From: Isoetes taiwanensis | Taxonomy: Eukaryota > Streptophyta > Lycopodiopsida > Isoetales > Isoetaceae | NCBI GenBank assembly: GCA_021234155.1 | Contig: JAJEKV010000021.1 | Location: 15,451,563 to 15,515,562, forward strand | DNA length: 64,000 nt | Direction: 5' to 3' | Shown here: one piece after another, positions 45,216-57,368 of the stretch | Position numbering within the stretch: position 1 is the stretch's first letter | Layout of the letters: each line of letters starts with the position of its first letter | Translations under genes and position numbers: made by a program | The notes under the pieces: generated by a model | What the model was told of the DNA's origin: nothing | Seen by the model: only the letters and a program-made list of their open reading frames with translations | The model's database searches: none

Positions 45216-48105
45216 TTAGCAAGAACTGGCCTGGCGATGGTTGAGCACTCGGCGGTATCGAAAATATTCGGAGATTTCGTGATGTGTAGATGTGACCGTA
45301 TAAGGAGATCCCTCCAGAAACGTCTCCACTCCTCGAAAGAATCTATTATCGCCAACAACTCCTTGTCATAAATGGGATAGTTGATTTCAGCAGCCTGAAA
45401 TGTTCGTGAATGATAGGCAATTGGATGCAATTTATGGTCATCCCCCTCCTGTGACAGGATCCCGCCAATCGCAAAATCAGAAGCATCCGCTTCAACAACA
45501 TATGGGCGCAAAGGATCTCGCATGAGCAAGAATCAAGGCCGTGGTGAAAGCATGCTTCGGGTAACAAAAAGCGCATTCTCGCCTACACAAACCCATTCAA
45601 TGGCACGCCCTTGACAAAGGAGGCGTCAAAGGAAGAGCAATCTCCTAATAATCCCAGGATGAAACGCCGATAGAAATTGGCAAACCCAAGAAAACACCAA
45701 CATCTCGAATCGGATGAAGGTGTTTGCCACTCGCAATAGTGTTGCGACCTTTTCGTGATCCATAGAGACTCCATGTGGTGTGATGCGATAGCCAAGGAAC
45801 TCCACATTATCCTGCTCGAATCGCACTTCTCAAGTTTGGCATATAATCCATGCTTACGAAGCTTTTGAAGGACTTTGTCGAACATGTCTTTCATGTTCTT
45901 CGAGAGTCTTAGAATAAATAAGGATATCATCCAAATAGATGATAACAAAAGTGTCTAAGAACTCTCGAAAACATCATTGGCCATATCTTTGAATATCACG
46001 GAGCATTGGTAAGTCCAAACGGCATATAACTGTACTCAAAATGGCCATACCGAAAGTACGAAAAGGTCAAGTTTCCACTCATCACCCTCCCGGATCCGAA
46101 TAAGATTATAGGCACCCCTCAAGATCAATCTTCGTAAAATAGTCTTGACCTTGGAGTCGTTCCAACAACTCTGGGGATCGAGGAAGCGGATCTGGGATTT
46201 GGCACTGTGATTTTTATTGAGGCCCGACGATAATCAAAGACCGAGCGCACGCCGAACCATCCCGCTTTTGGCGAAGAAGATAGGGCGCTCCAAACAGGGG
46301 ATCGAGAATGTCGAATGAAGCCGCACTAAATTCTCTTCAATATAATCTCGCAAAACCTTCAACTCGGCGGAGATAGACCATATATCTGGACCATATGGCG
46401 GGCGTGGTCCCCGCTGCAAATCAATAGGACAATCATATGGGCGATGCTCGAGTTTGCTGGCCTTGACTTTGTCAAAAACATCGTGAGAAGTCGCCATATT
46501 TATCCGGGAGCATTGGAGCAGACCTTCCCGATACCGAAGCTAGCCGATGGTTGAACCTCGGATTGCAAACACCGAACTTGGATCTTGCCTTCTAGATTTA
46601 TCAAACTCGCGAAGAGAAATCTTCGAGATAATGGCCGAGGGCATGAAGAAACCTCCACAAAAGCATGAGCGAACATGAACATGAGCAGAGCAACCGAACA
46701 GAACTGATCAAGAACTCGAGCAGAACAGGGACGGAGCAAGAACCGGAGCAGAAATGTGGACTGGAGCAAGAACCGGAGCAGGAGCGTAACCGAACCGAGC
46801 AAGAGCAGAACTAGAGCCGAGCCGACATCATTAAGAACATGATCGACTGGGCATGAACCGGAGCAGGCAAGAGGCGGACGTAACATGGAACAACAAGGAC
46901 GGAGTCAGGGGCCCACAATACCGCACGGATCGGGTCGATGTTGGTGTAGAGACCGAGCCGCAGATGAACTGAACTAGAGCTAGAACCAAAGAAATCGAAA
47001 TGATCTAGTACGCCAATCAATCTCCGCGGTTATGTAGCTCGAGCCGTGGAAGACCCAAGACTATTGGCGATGAGGGCTAGCAATGAGATTGAAGGAAATA
47101 ATTGACAAGAAACTCCCCAACAACACTCAAGAGGCGCAGACATTCGTGGATCGCACTCCAGGAGATCTCCCGGCCCATCAATCACTTCGATGTAAGGTGA
47201 TGCTCAACCTTGCTTCTAGGGATGGCGTGGCTTACCGGCAAACGCACTATCCATAAAAGCAAGCATTTGCACCACAATCAAGTTAGCCCAACACTTGTGC
47301 AATTCTCCAACTTCGATTTCAATGATATAGGGATGAAGAATGCCTTGTCGACGTTATCCGATGGAATAAACATGTCGAAAATGTGGAAGGAGTTCGAGGA
47401 AAGGCGACCGACGAGAGACTCCTACTACTCGAACCGCCCCTAAGTTTTCCGACCGATTTAGGCGCTTCGGTAATAGTGGCATCCACGAATGATATGGCCA
47501 GCTCCTCCACAAGAGAAGCAAAGATTAGTCTCTCTCCGACGTTGCTTTTTGGTGGCGATAAGGTTCCTCGAATCGCCTCGACAATGCAGATACGCCAGTC
47601 CGTGATCCGCTAGATTCTACGATAAGGCGGGGAAGGCGTAGCTATAGGCGCTTGTGTAATTGGAAAGACCCGACCACGCCTCTCTTGCCTACGTTGAGCC
47701 GATTATCACATCGAACTGCAAAATATAGCTTCTTCCAAACTCGAGGATCCTCCATAGACAACAACGTATCTTTGACATCCTCTCGAACCCCTTCGAAACA
47801 ATCTTCGGCGCAATATCATCCCGTGCAAGATTCACCGCAATTTGACGAAATTCGATGCATATACCAAGCCGGGCGAGAGCCTTGCCTTAAGTTGCAAAGT
47901 TTTGTGACCATGGCGTGTCCGACGACGGTGTCCAAAGCATGCTTCGAAGTTCTCAGGTGAAAAGCAAAGAAAATCTTGCAACTCCGGGGTTCCTTTCTCC
48001 AATAAAGGAGCAAACCAACTTAGAGCTGGCCCCGTGGAGAAGAGAACCAATCAGCCCCACTTGTTCTTGAGTCGTGGATATCTATGAGGATGGAGCTGAA
48101 TCACA
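45216..48105 (-). mobile_element. family A chromovirus copy split by CACTA, gag to RNase H
   Basis: Minus strand, high to low. Gag lies at 48,105-47,420 (LLEKGTPELQDFLCFSPENF near 47,980; knuckle region near 47,500) and protease at 47,340-47,030. The spacer (46,890-46,660) is followed by the RT start LINLEGKIQVRCLQSE. RT has GIPYGP.I-type sequence, YGHFEYSYMPFGLT region and YLDDILIYS (YLDD at 45,937-45,926), FLGFANFYRRF (45,690) and LPLNGF near 45,600. RNase H is YVVEADASDFAIGGILSQE, INYPIYDKELLAIIDSFEEW (45,500-45,330). The 5' part of this copy is at 58,100-58,885, beyond the CACTA element. Frameshifts prevent expression. It ends at the foldback at 45,215. Confidence 0.85.
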
Positions 48106-48108
48106 AGC

Positions 48109-48960
48109 CACTACCACCCCAATTCTGGGTCCACACCTAAAAACAACAGTAACAAAAAGACCACATGTCGTTGTTACAAAAAATCTACATGTGGTTATGT
48201 GGAGGTGTGGTTTATTAAGGAGGCGCAGTAGTTTTTTTTGGAGCTATAGATTTTTTTTTTTTTTTAATCACTAGGTGTGGTCTTTTTGAGGTGTCGCTTT
48301 TTAAAAAAAGTGTTGCTTATTTTTTTTGAGGGGTGTTGCTTTTAAGAAGGTGTTGTTTTTTGAGGTGTAGTTTATAACTAGGTGTAGTTTTTAAGTAGTC
48401 GTTTTTTATGGAAGTATAGTTTTTTGAAGTGTGGTTTATAAAGGGGTATAGTTTTTAAGTGGTTGTTTTTTAAGGAAGTATGGTTTTCCTCAAGTGGTGT
48501 AGTTTTTTAATCGAGGTGTTGTTTTTTTGAGTCACCGCTTTATAAGTGGGTGTAGTTTTTAAATAGCTGTTTTTAAAGAAGTATGGTTTTTGAAGTGTGG
48601 TTTATAAGCAGGGTGTAGTTTTTAAGTGGTCGCTTTTTAATGAAGTATGGTTTTCTCAAGTGGTGTAGTTTATAACTAGGTGTAGTGTTTAAGAAGCTAT
48701 TTTTTTAGGAAATATGATTTTTTGGTGTGGTTTATATAACTAGGTATAGTTTTTTACGTAGCTATTTTTTTAAAGTAAGTATGGTTTTTGAGGTGTGGTT
48801 TTTAAGTAGGTGTAGTTTTTTTAAGTGGCTATTGTTTTACGTATGTGGTTTTACTGAAGTGGCGAAGTTTTTACGCAGCCTATTTCTTAAGGAAGTATGG
48901 TTTTTGAGGCTATTTCTTAAGCAAAGCACCACCACCGGAATATTGTTTGTTGCTCAACTT
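48109..48960. repeat. CACTA left end: TIR and T-rich subterminal repeats
   Basis: After the TIR come CCACATGTCG and TACATGTGG words. About 700 bp of degenerate repeats follow, built from GGTGTAGTTTTTAAGTAG, TTTTTTAAGGAAGTATGG and TTTTTGA(A/G)GTGTGGTTTATA, recurring every 60-110 bp. CACTA subterminal repeats bind the element's own proteins. The long open frame at 48,727-49,164 is a by-product of this composition. Confidence 0.75.
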
Positions 48961-49020
48961 TGGGAATGTATCGTATTGTTTTACATTCGTGAAAAAATAA
49001 CTTCAATAGTTAGATCCAAC

Positions 49021-49398
49021 CACTACAAGAGAATGAGCATTTTTGTCGGAAAAATCGCCGACTCGTTTCTAGAGATTTTTGCCCGACGTACGTGTGATTT
49101 AACGCATCGACGATTACTATTTTTTTTTTTCCGACGATACTACGCCGTACATATCGTCACGTGAATCGTCGGCCTTCGTCGCCGTTAAGCGTCGAATTTG
49201 CATCGTAATATCGTCCGGAATTTGCGTCGGGTTAAGCGTCGGCATTTTTGCGTCGAACTAAGGCGCCGAAAAGCGCCGAAATTTCGCGTCGTAATAATCG
49301 TCGAAAATGCGCCGATATAACGCCGATATATCATCGATTTTACGCCGACTATTCGTCGATATTGCATCGTACTAATCGCCGATGGTGCTTTTTCTAGG
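49021..49398. mobile_element. small CACTA-like element nested in the CACTA element
   Basis: CACTACAAGAGAATGAGC at 49,021 is the canonical plant CACTA terminus, followed by GTCGGAAAAATCGCCGAC. The next 350 bp are packed with CGTCG, CGCCGA and GCGTCG words, as in CACTA subterminal regions. The opposite end (about 49,385-49,398, GGTGCTTTTTCTAGGCG) is a degenerate match to the inverted terminus. The left flank is AAC; I could not confirm the duplicate on the right. Confidence 0.5.
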
Positions 49399-52300
49399 CG
49401 CTATTACAATTTTAGTTATAACATTTGATTGAATAGTATATTTTAGATGAAATTTGATGTTTCACAAAGCTCCTCGACCGTCTAATGATGTATCTACTTT
49501 GTTAATTTGGGATTTTTCTAAGATGGCGTAAAAATGTTTTTGGAATTATTTTTAATTGATTTTCTAAGGTTAGGGGGTAGTTTGGTTTTAAATATTTCCG
49601 ATGATCCAAAAATAAAAATGATTTCGAGAATGAATTTCTAGGTGCGCGAATCATGTCTTTCGAAATTTCTAATGAAGGGGCGACGATCGAACACAATGAC
49701 ACGTATTTTCCGTGCTAACATGCATGGGGCTTTTCGCAATCGATCCTATCTTCTCCGTGGATCTATCCGGTAGTAGTAGGCGCGGGCATCTCCCATACAT
49801 GCCGATAACCCATATTCCTAGTCGATATTGTGTAAGGCTAAATGCATAGATGCCGGTCTAGAAGCCATGCAATTCGCCACTCCAATTGGTTTTTGCATAG
49901 CTTGAGGCGCAACAAAGTTCCGGTGGTATCATGTCGATAGAAGCTATAGTTGGATCGAAATTTATAGTTGGAGCTCATGATACCACCGATTCAAATTTAC
50001 AAACTTCTAGGTACTTGACTAGCTTTTTTCTTTCCGTAGAGTTGATTACTATTGATTTTGTGCCGGTGAATCTCGCATCCGGTTTAAATAACACGCATGA
50101 CTTGATTTTGCACATGAAAATCACTCAAATTCATGGGTTTTGCCTTGCAATTGGCTTCGCATAAGTATATGTGCACCGTGTAATTGCAAATCTATTCTTT
50201 GTCTTCATTAGGACTCCCCCTAATCGGCAAGTCTTCAAATTAGCTCTTGCAATCTATATATATCTGTGTAACTTTCAAGTCCAAATTATTCTTGAGATTT
50301 ACCTCCTGATATGTACATTAGTCTTTGTATTTGGCTTTAACAATCTCATAACACCATGTGACAGGGGCTTGAGTATGGGGGGACACTTTTTTCATAGACA
50401 AACAGAGTTACAGCTGATTTCCAGTTCTTTCCTACATGTACAGGTAAACTCCACTTCTAGACATGTTCCTTGCATATTTAATAATCTTATGGAGAATGCA
50501 TTTATGATTTATAAGCCAAACAACACCCAAATCAGGTCTACATGCTCATAGGGAGCCTCTTTAGACTGTATTCAAGGCTGGAGCAGAATGATTAGGTTTA
50601 GATACAACAAAATCTTTGTCTCACTCCTTTTAATCCATAGTATTGCTTATTTCTGCATTTTGTATTCCGAATCAAGTGCTCCATTCATTTCAGTTGTCAT
50701 ATGTACAAAACCATTATTGTTGCTTTTTGTATAGTATAATCGTTCTTCTCTAGCACCCAGCAATTCTCTGGCAGGCGCAGTGGTATGGACCTTCTATATT
50801 CTGTCATATTCAGGTTGCAACTTGGCCCAATTTTAGGTCGTTATAGCCGCCTCAGAACCCTTGCAACCTATGTCATCCATTTCTCAAGTTGTAAAAGCTT
50901 TCAAAGAGACAATTTATTTGTGGTTGGCACTTTCGTTACAATGTCTATTTCAAAATAGTATGCATGACTTAATTATGATGATACCCACTATGTTCACATT
51001 TTCTTACATTTAGAAATGATGTTTACAGTAGCATAATTAATTATCTGACTTGGGCCAAGCAGAGAATACTTGAGATGTCAGAGTGTGGCATCTTGAAACA
51101 TAACCATTTTAGTCTTAGCTCTCAGGAAAGAACCATTTAAGGAATTGGTATCGTGCAATTGTTTCATGCTTAAGGGTGACCTCAGTTACTTATGTTCAAT
51201 ATTTCAGGATAACCAGCAGCTTATAGTCCTGCATTTATTCACTTGATGAAAGATTCATTGATGCCGTGGCAATTATTTCCACAATCTATTAACAATCAGC
51301 TTGCCTCATGCCTATGGAAGTGTAGATCCATCCTAGACTCACATATAAACAATAAGGCTGGATGTTGCACGTACAAAATCAACACCATATAGTATTCCCC
51401 TTGAAATCTTATAGTATTTTGCGAATCTTGTTATACAGTATAGCAAATTTTGTACTTGCATACCCCACAAACGAGGAACTTTACGTACGGTGTAGATTAA
51501 GGAATAAGGGGTGAATATGCCTATCCAACAGCTCTCGTTGCCCGGAGTCACCCCCCGTGTGAATATGCACCCAAACCAAAGGGGGTTTAAGGGGGATTTT
51601 AATTTAAATGTGTTGGACCCAATGGTTGTGTTAATTAATGTCAATAATAGTTATGTGTTGGTTGTTAATGTCAATGGTTGTTATGTGTTGGTTGTTATGT
51701 TGTTGGTTTTTATATGTTGGATGTTAATGGTTTGTGTTGCAAAAAAATTTTGGTTTTGGCCTTCGGGCCTTAGGGACACTCGCGGTGACAAAAATTTTAG
51801 AATTCAAACCAGAAAAAAACTAGAATTCATTTGAGGCTTTCATCACCTGTAGCTTTTGAATTTCATCACAATAAAACAAATAGAACATAAGTAAAAGGTA
51901 CCATAAAGATAGAGCGAATTGATCCCATTATTCTGAAAGTCATAAAGTTTGCAACACCCATACACAAACATTTTTCAACTGGAATTCAACAGAAGGCTTT
52001 GGCCTCCATGGATTCTTGTGGTGAGAAACCAAAGTGGGAAACTTTTCTGCTTGTTAGCACAAGGATCTAGAAGCCTTGGAATTTGCTTAATAACTGCCTC
52101 AAAATCTAAAAATGCATGGTTATTTTTTGCAACCTTCATTCGGAATGAGCCATAAAACAATATCCAATAGCACAATCCTGTATTAATCAGCTGGTAGGAT
52201 GTGAAAGCCTACCAAACCCAGCCGAAAAATTGCTGTTTTAGCATAGATAACTTAACCAAACATATCCATATCATAACTATCAAAAAGATCTCGGAGAGGG

Positions 52301-52400
52301 TTTTCCAATGCAATAAAAATCATCTCAAACAAAGCTCTGGATCAAAAGTTATGATAAGAAATGTGTTGCCGGCGGAGAAACTGCACTACATGCGCCCTTC
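49399..52400. other. CACTA interior, AT-rich, no recognisable gene
   Basis: Several short frames (49,931; 50,171; 51,339 minus; 51,511) have no family resemblance and biased composition. 51,640-51,740 contains a repeated TATGTGTTGGTTGTTA-type word. No transposase motif could be recognised. Confidence 0.5.
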
Positions 52401-52435
52401 AAGCCCTTCATGTGCCCATTATGCACCACACACAC

Positions 52436-52600
52436 AAAAAGAGGGCTTTTGTTGTGAGCCATTGGTTATTGACCATCATGCACCACATGCACAAAAAGAG
52501 GGCTTTTGTTGTGAGCCATTGGTTGTTGGCCATCATGCACCACACGCACAAAAAAAAGGGCTTTTGTTGTGAGCCATTGGTTGTTGACCATTGGAAAAAA
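52436..52600 (+). repeat. 57-bp minisatellite, about 2.7 copies, in frame
   Basis: GAGGGCTTTTGTTGTGAGCC recurs at 52,441 and 52,498 and, as AAGGGC..., at about 52,556, so the period is 57-58 bp. Since 57 is a multiple of three, the first two units read KEGFCCEPLV(I/V)(D/G)HHAPHAQ in the open frame 52,201-52,572. There is no sign that the frame is a gene. Confidence 0.75.
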
Positions 52601-53690
52601 AAGGCTAAAATCAATGGCTCAGAAATGGTGCACTCTAGATGTACGCATTAGTACATCCATTTGAATACATCACGAAATCATAGGAAAACCTTAGTGAAAA
52701 GCGTACAAAAACACAAAGAAAACCCCCTGTTATTATGCTACATATTTGCCAAACAAGCCCGAACAATTGGAAGTCTTAGATTATATGCAGGAATAGTTAC
52801 ATAAGGTTAAGATTCTTTGTTGTTAAGGTCTATAGAGGCCACATGAACATGAACCCTATGTGTTGCTAGGTTTATTGTAGGGTCTATAGAGGCCACAAAA
52901 AAAGGAAGAAAATGAGGGCAATGCACGGAGGAAATCAAGGGTGGAGCAAAAGAGTCAAATATGCACACCATAGGCCAAGGAGAATGCAACCCCTAAATAA
53001 AGAAAAACACATGCTTTCGGGGATAGGAAAAGCAAAGGGGCCAATGTTTTTTTTGGAAACCTAACTAGGTTACAACTAGTAGGGAAATCTAACTAGGCTG
53101 CCAACAGAAAAAGAGTCCTGGGATAATAATAAAAATATAATGGCGACAAAAACCTTACCTTTTTAAGTGGGCCACCCCTATAACAAAAGAAGTTAGCATA
53201 AGCTTGACGAATGGCTAAGACGCTATATGGGGACTAACTTGACGTGATGCAAGGACCTAAGGTTGATCCAATGTGGCGCAAACCAACTAGGTGACTCCGT
53301 ACAGAGTTTCCACGTGGCGAGAATTTTAATGCACCACTTGCCAAGTGCTCAACCCGCAGAGGTGGCCAAGGGAAGTCAACATAGGGCAATTACTTAATGA
53401 GACCAAAGAGCTTTTGGACCAACTTGGCTAGAACAACATAGACTTATGCATAATAAGAGGAAACATAACTAGGACGCACATGGGAAAACTACCTAGGAAG
53501 AGCAATAAGAGGAAACCTAACTAGGAAGCACTGGGGAGATCTAGCTAAGAAACAAAACAAGGGTAAACCTAACTAAACATCAAAAGAGGAGGGAAACCTA
53601 ACTAAGATGCAAACAACCTGATAAAAAAACAAAGTACCACATAAGCAAGGACCGTCTAGCTAAAACTCCCAACAAAGAAGGAAAGAGAAC
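52601..53690. other. CACTA interior, no recognisable gene
   Basis: The stretch is purine- and AACCTAACTA-rich, with loosely repeated CCTAACTAGG(A/T) words between 53,060 and 53,640. No coding signal is visible. Confidence 0.45.
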
Positions 53691-53699
53691 CTCTAAGAA

Positions 53700-54304
53700 A
53701 TGCACCCATGCCTGCCATTCATCGCCTCCCTAGCTAGAAACACTTCTTACATGCCGCCCATGCTTTTCCATGCAGGTGTTCCAAATTTCAGCATTGTGGA
53801 TTGTAGTGATTGAATAGTTACCTTGTGTCATATCGCTCCATTTTGCAGGTCCCGTACCATCCCAGATCCAACCTTTAAGACCATCATCGAGGTTCTCCTG
53901 GAGATCAACATTGTCCCTTCAATTGATCCTAAGAGTGCCATCCGCCATGTGATCCCCTGCCCATCTTGAGACTTTAGTAAGTGGTGCAGAATAATGAGCC
54001 CTTTTTGCTAGATTTGCTGAGCTTGCTGATAGTTCCACAAGACATGTCTTTGGTTTGTAGGCGAGCTACACCATAAGCAGTCGAATCCCTTGTACACTGG
54101 CTTGTAAATCATGGGTACCGCACTCTCATTCCCAAGCTCCCAAATGAGGATTCTGACTTTGGCATGCCAGCCATTGCGCCAGGTGTGGTTGAGGTAAGCA
54201 TTCCTACCATTGGAGTGATCAACTCCTAATGTGGTCAATTTTTCAAAGAGTTTAAAGACCTGCACATTTCTTATAGCGAGCAGATTTCTTCCCAACTTGG
54301 GCAT
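53700..54304 (-). pseudogene. LINE-derived C-terminal fragment (RT zinc-binding region)
   Basis: The minus-strand frame 54,304-54,008 contains HTWRNGWHAKVRILIWELGN, then YKGFDCLWCSSPTNQRHVLW. This is the layout of the zinc-binding region after plant LINE reverse transcriptases (W..K....W.L...., then C..C.....T..H.L..C). The frame continues, with changes, through RINLRDNVDLQEN-like and GWIWDGTGPAKWSDM stretches to about 53,710. There is no RT core in the neighbourhood. It was probably captured by, or inserted in, the CACTA element. The exact family is uncertain. Confidence 0.5.
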
Positions 54305-54411
54305 GTATTCATAAGAAGTCTATTCGAGCGTCACCCTGCTACCAGCGCCATTGCTTCGGGTCCCACTCTACTTCATAACTGATTTCTGAAGATGCCACCT
54401 TGACACATGGC

Positions 54412-54597
54412 TCAAACCTGCTACCTTGGCTCAAACACGACACATAGGCTCAAACATGCCACCTTGGCTAAAACATGCCACCTATGCTCAAGCATTGTCC
54501 TTAGGGTCAAACATGCCACCTAGGCTCAAATATGACACGTGGCTCTAACGTACCCCTAGGCTCAAACATGCCACTAGGGTCATAAAAATGCTCTTTC
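54412..54597. repeat. 19-bp tandem repeat, about 10 copies
   Basis: Units of the type GGCTCAAACATGCCACCTA follow each other with a period of 17-19 bp and point differences. No coding region overlaps. Confidence 0.8.
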
Positions 54598-55227
54598 AAA
54601 TGATTTTTTTTTCTAAGGATGAAAGATGATTTCGTGACTAAGCATTCTACGCCCTTTAGATAGAAAATGGCTAGGCCAATTTTTTGAAAAAGAGGACTTT
54701 TTTAGTGAGATAAATAGTTTTTTTTGGTGCCTTAGATTCCCTTGACAATTCCTTTATGAAACGTTTGAAGTTGTCAAGTTTCTTAAAAAATGCTTAGTCA
54801 TCATGTCCACACATCATCCATATCTTGCCATGTCGCCTAAACACGCCACACCACCCCATGAAAAACCAAGGTTGTACTTCATTTCTGGTTGGCCTTGCTT
54901 ACTTGGCATGCCATGTCACCACTTGGAGTTCCACATCATTATATTCCATGTCAACGTTTGCAAATTCCAATTTGATAAACCTTTTCGTGTAAAGCAATAA
55001 TTCCAATTTGATAAACCTTTATGAGAGTATGCATATCCAGCCATGTCATGAAAACCTATTTGTGGTGCCATAACAAACCTGTGTTCTAGCATCGCTAGGT
55101 GGCAATTGCTAAAGCGTATTATTTGCAAAGATGTCACATTGTAGGTAAGAGTGTTAATTTGGACTCACCAACCCTTAACACCCCTCGCCCTTGGGATTTT
55201 ATGCCTAAACAAATATAACGCCCCTAG

Positions 55228-55335
55228 GGCATTATCACGAAGGCTCATAACGCCATAGGGCGCTTATCAATGGGCTCATAACACCCTGGATAAGGCTCAT
55301 AACACCCTGCAAGGCTCATAACACCCTCGAAGCTA
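55228..55335. repeat. short tandem repeat AAGGCTCATAACACCCTG
   Basis: About five imperfect units of GGCTCATAACRCC(C/A)T(G/A), spaced 17-24 bp, lie just before the long hairpin at 55,338. Confidence 0.65.
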
Positions 55336-55337
55336 AT

Positions 55338-55441
55338 GGGAATAAAATTCTGGAATATGGCCATGGCCAAAATGCCGGTCGCGTTGGGCTCGTGACGCCG
55401 CCATTTTGGCCATGGCCATATTGCCTTTGAATTTTATTCCC
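55338..55441. repeat. 104-bp inverted repeat (hairpin)
   Basis: Outer arms GGGAATAAAATTC (55,338-55,350) and its complement (55,429-55,441) are perfect. Inner arms of 20 bp (55,355-55,374 and 55,402-55,421, centred on GGCCATGGCC) are also perfect. The loop is about 27 bases, GC-rich. It could extrude as a cruciform or be a nested foldback MITE. Confidence 0.85.
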
Positions 55442-56143
55442 CATAACTCCTAGCCGGGCATTATCTACCCCTTATATGCATTGTCTAAGTGCTATTATTA
55501 TTGTTGTCGTATCAGTATGTAAACTAGGGCTAATGCATTGTTAAAATATCACTATTATTTAAGATAACCATGGGAATCAAATTAATGAGGGTTGATATTG
55601 TTTAAAATGGGAATCAAATTAATTTGTGTCAAGGGCCAATTTGAGAAAACTAAAAGTCGAGACCATTATATTGTATAAAGATGAAGGTCCCTCAATTTAA
55701 ATATTTATATGTGAAGCACGCCTTTCAATGGTCGAGATGAACAAAAAATGGACGGCCCAGATTTCTATCTCTACCGATGATCCTATTGGCCAAGGGTTTT
55801 TGTGTAACATTCTATTTATTTTCCTCGCCTTCCCGCTTTCTTCCGCCTTTCCGCCACTCTGCTTAGGACCTGAGGAGCTTAGGAGGAGCCGCTTAGGATT
55901 TGGTAGCACCTAAGAGCTGGAGAATCTCCTGCTGGTTGATCGCCTGAACCACCGAATCGCCGTCAACGGCGGTTTTTAATCTCAACCCCATGTGCTTCGT
56001 CCTACCGACTTATCGGACTTCTCAATGCATAGTTTGGGATAAGCCTCGTGTCCCGCAAAAATATCGATATGTTTTCGACAAGTCCTATGCCCCGCATCAA
56101 GCCATCTTTGTATAGGAAGGACGATCATACGCCCCAACTTGAG
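55442..56143. other. CACTA interior, no supported gene
   Basis: Two overlapping frames at 55,697-55,913 lie on opposite strands and neither resembles a family. The 55,800-55,960 part is GC-richer and might be a captured gene piece, but I cannot support a product. Confidence 0.4.
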
Positions 56144-56350
56144 CTAAAATAAAGGGTCCGCCATAAGCTCCAGAGATTGGACATCGGAAATCTTTATATG
56201 TGAATCGAGCTCATTTTTCAAAATCGCCAATTTTTTATTTCCAAAAGCTTCGATCCGGAAAGCCGTGGGTTCAAAATGTGTTTGGCAAGGATCAAAAGCA
56301 TTGATGACTTCCAGAATTGGGACAAATGTATGACGCTCTAATTGGACCAA
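56144..56350 (-). other. open frame with protein-like composition, unrecognised
   Basis: The minus-strand frame reads LERHTFVPILEVINAFDP, then FRIEAFGNKKLAILKNELDS and SDVQSLELM, ending at a stop at 56,144. It can be extended upstream as VEIPKSKHLDRPLLVQ to about 56,385. Composition and balance of residues look like real protein, unlike the rest of the CACTA interior. It may be a piece of the element's own lost gene or a captured host fragment. No motif allows a choice. Confidence 0.35.
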
Positions 56351-57290
56351 AAGCGGCCTGTCAAGATGCTTCGATTTGGGTATTTCGACCGGAAAGAGCC
56401 CCCGGCCAGTAGAATCGGCTAGCCGGGAGGTTTAGGCTTCAAGGTCCCCGATAAAATCTGATAGCGATCCGGCCATCCCAAAGAAGATCACCGATGCCCT
56501 TAGCGCCGCGGCAACTTGTCTTCTTCTTACGCTTCATCGATTAACTCGAGCCTTTCAAGGCTACTCTTTGCTTCAAATGCTTACGTGATTTCGGTAAAAA
56601 CTCTTTGCTTTAGATGCTTCTGTGATTTCTGTACTTCTGTGATTCGCTACTCTTTGCTTTAGATGCCAGGTAAAACGCTTTAGATGCTAACTGCGATTTC
56701 TGGCAAAGATGCTTTAGATTGCTTTCAAAGTTTCATTGCTCTTATTCATCAGATTTTGGTAATTTCAAAGTTTTCTCGCTTTTTTTTAATACATCCCGAT
56801 TTGTTACATCCCTATTTGAATCGATTTTTGTCTGCAAGCAACCTGCATGGTGTTGCATCGACTGTATCTCGCTGCCCGCAGAGATTTGTAAAGGAGAAGC
56901 TTGAGATGTCATAGTGTCTAAATATTGTAAAAATTTAATGCTCTTGCATTTGCATTGCTTTTGAATTTGCATTTTGCATTGCTCTTGCATTGCATTTGCA
57001 TTGCTGGAACAATATTTGCATTGATTGTGAAAATAAAGCATTTTTCCCATTTTTTCTATGGATAAAGCAATGAGAAGAATGGCCGTTTTATGTCATCTTG
57101 ATTAATCATTAGCAAAACTATGCTGCTTGTTGAATTGGGATAATAATGTCCTTGTTTTGAAGCCTTTTGAGACCAAAATTCCACCTTGCTTGGAATAGTA
57201 TCCTACAAATAATGTTAGTTTAATAATTTTCTTAAGATTGTTATATTTTGCAAGAATGGACTTAGTTGGGTTCGATTCCCAAATGGCTTT
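56351..57290. other. CACTA interior with simple repeats
   Basis: CTCTTTGCTTTAGATGCTTC-type words repeat loosely at 56,555-56,720. A TTGCATT-rich microsatellite lies at about 56,935-57,005. No gene is seen. Confidence 0.5.
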
Positions 57291-57329
57291 TTTTTTTTAA
57301 ATAATAAAGAGAAAGGCCATATGTGGTTT

Positions 57330-57368
<39 letters not shown>

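Noticed and set aside
48727-49164. Plus-strand frame of 145 residues, Phe/Leu-rich
   Set aside because: It arises from the T-rich subterminal repeats of the CACTA element and runs into the nested element.
54412-55335. Short repeats considered as a CRISPR array
   Set aside because: The units are contiguous 17-24 bp tandem repeats without unique spacers, in plant transposon DNA.
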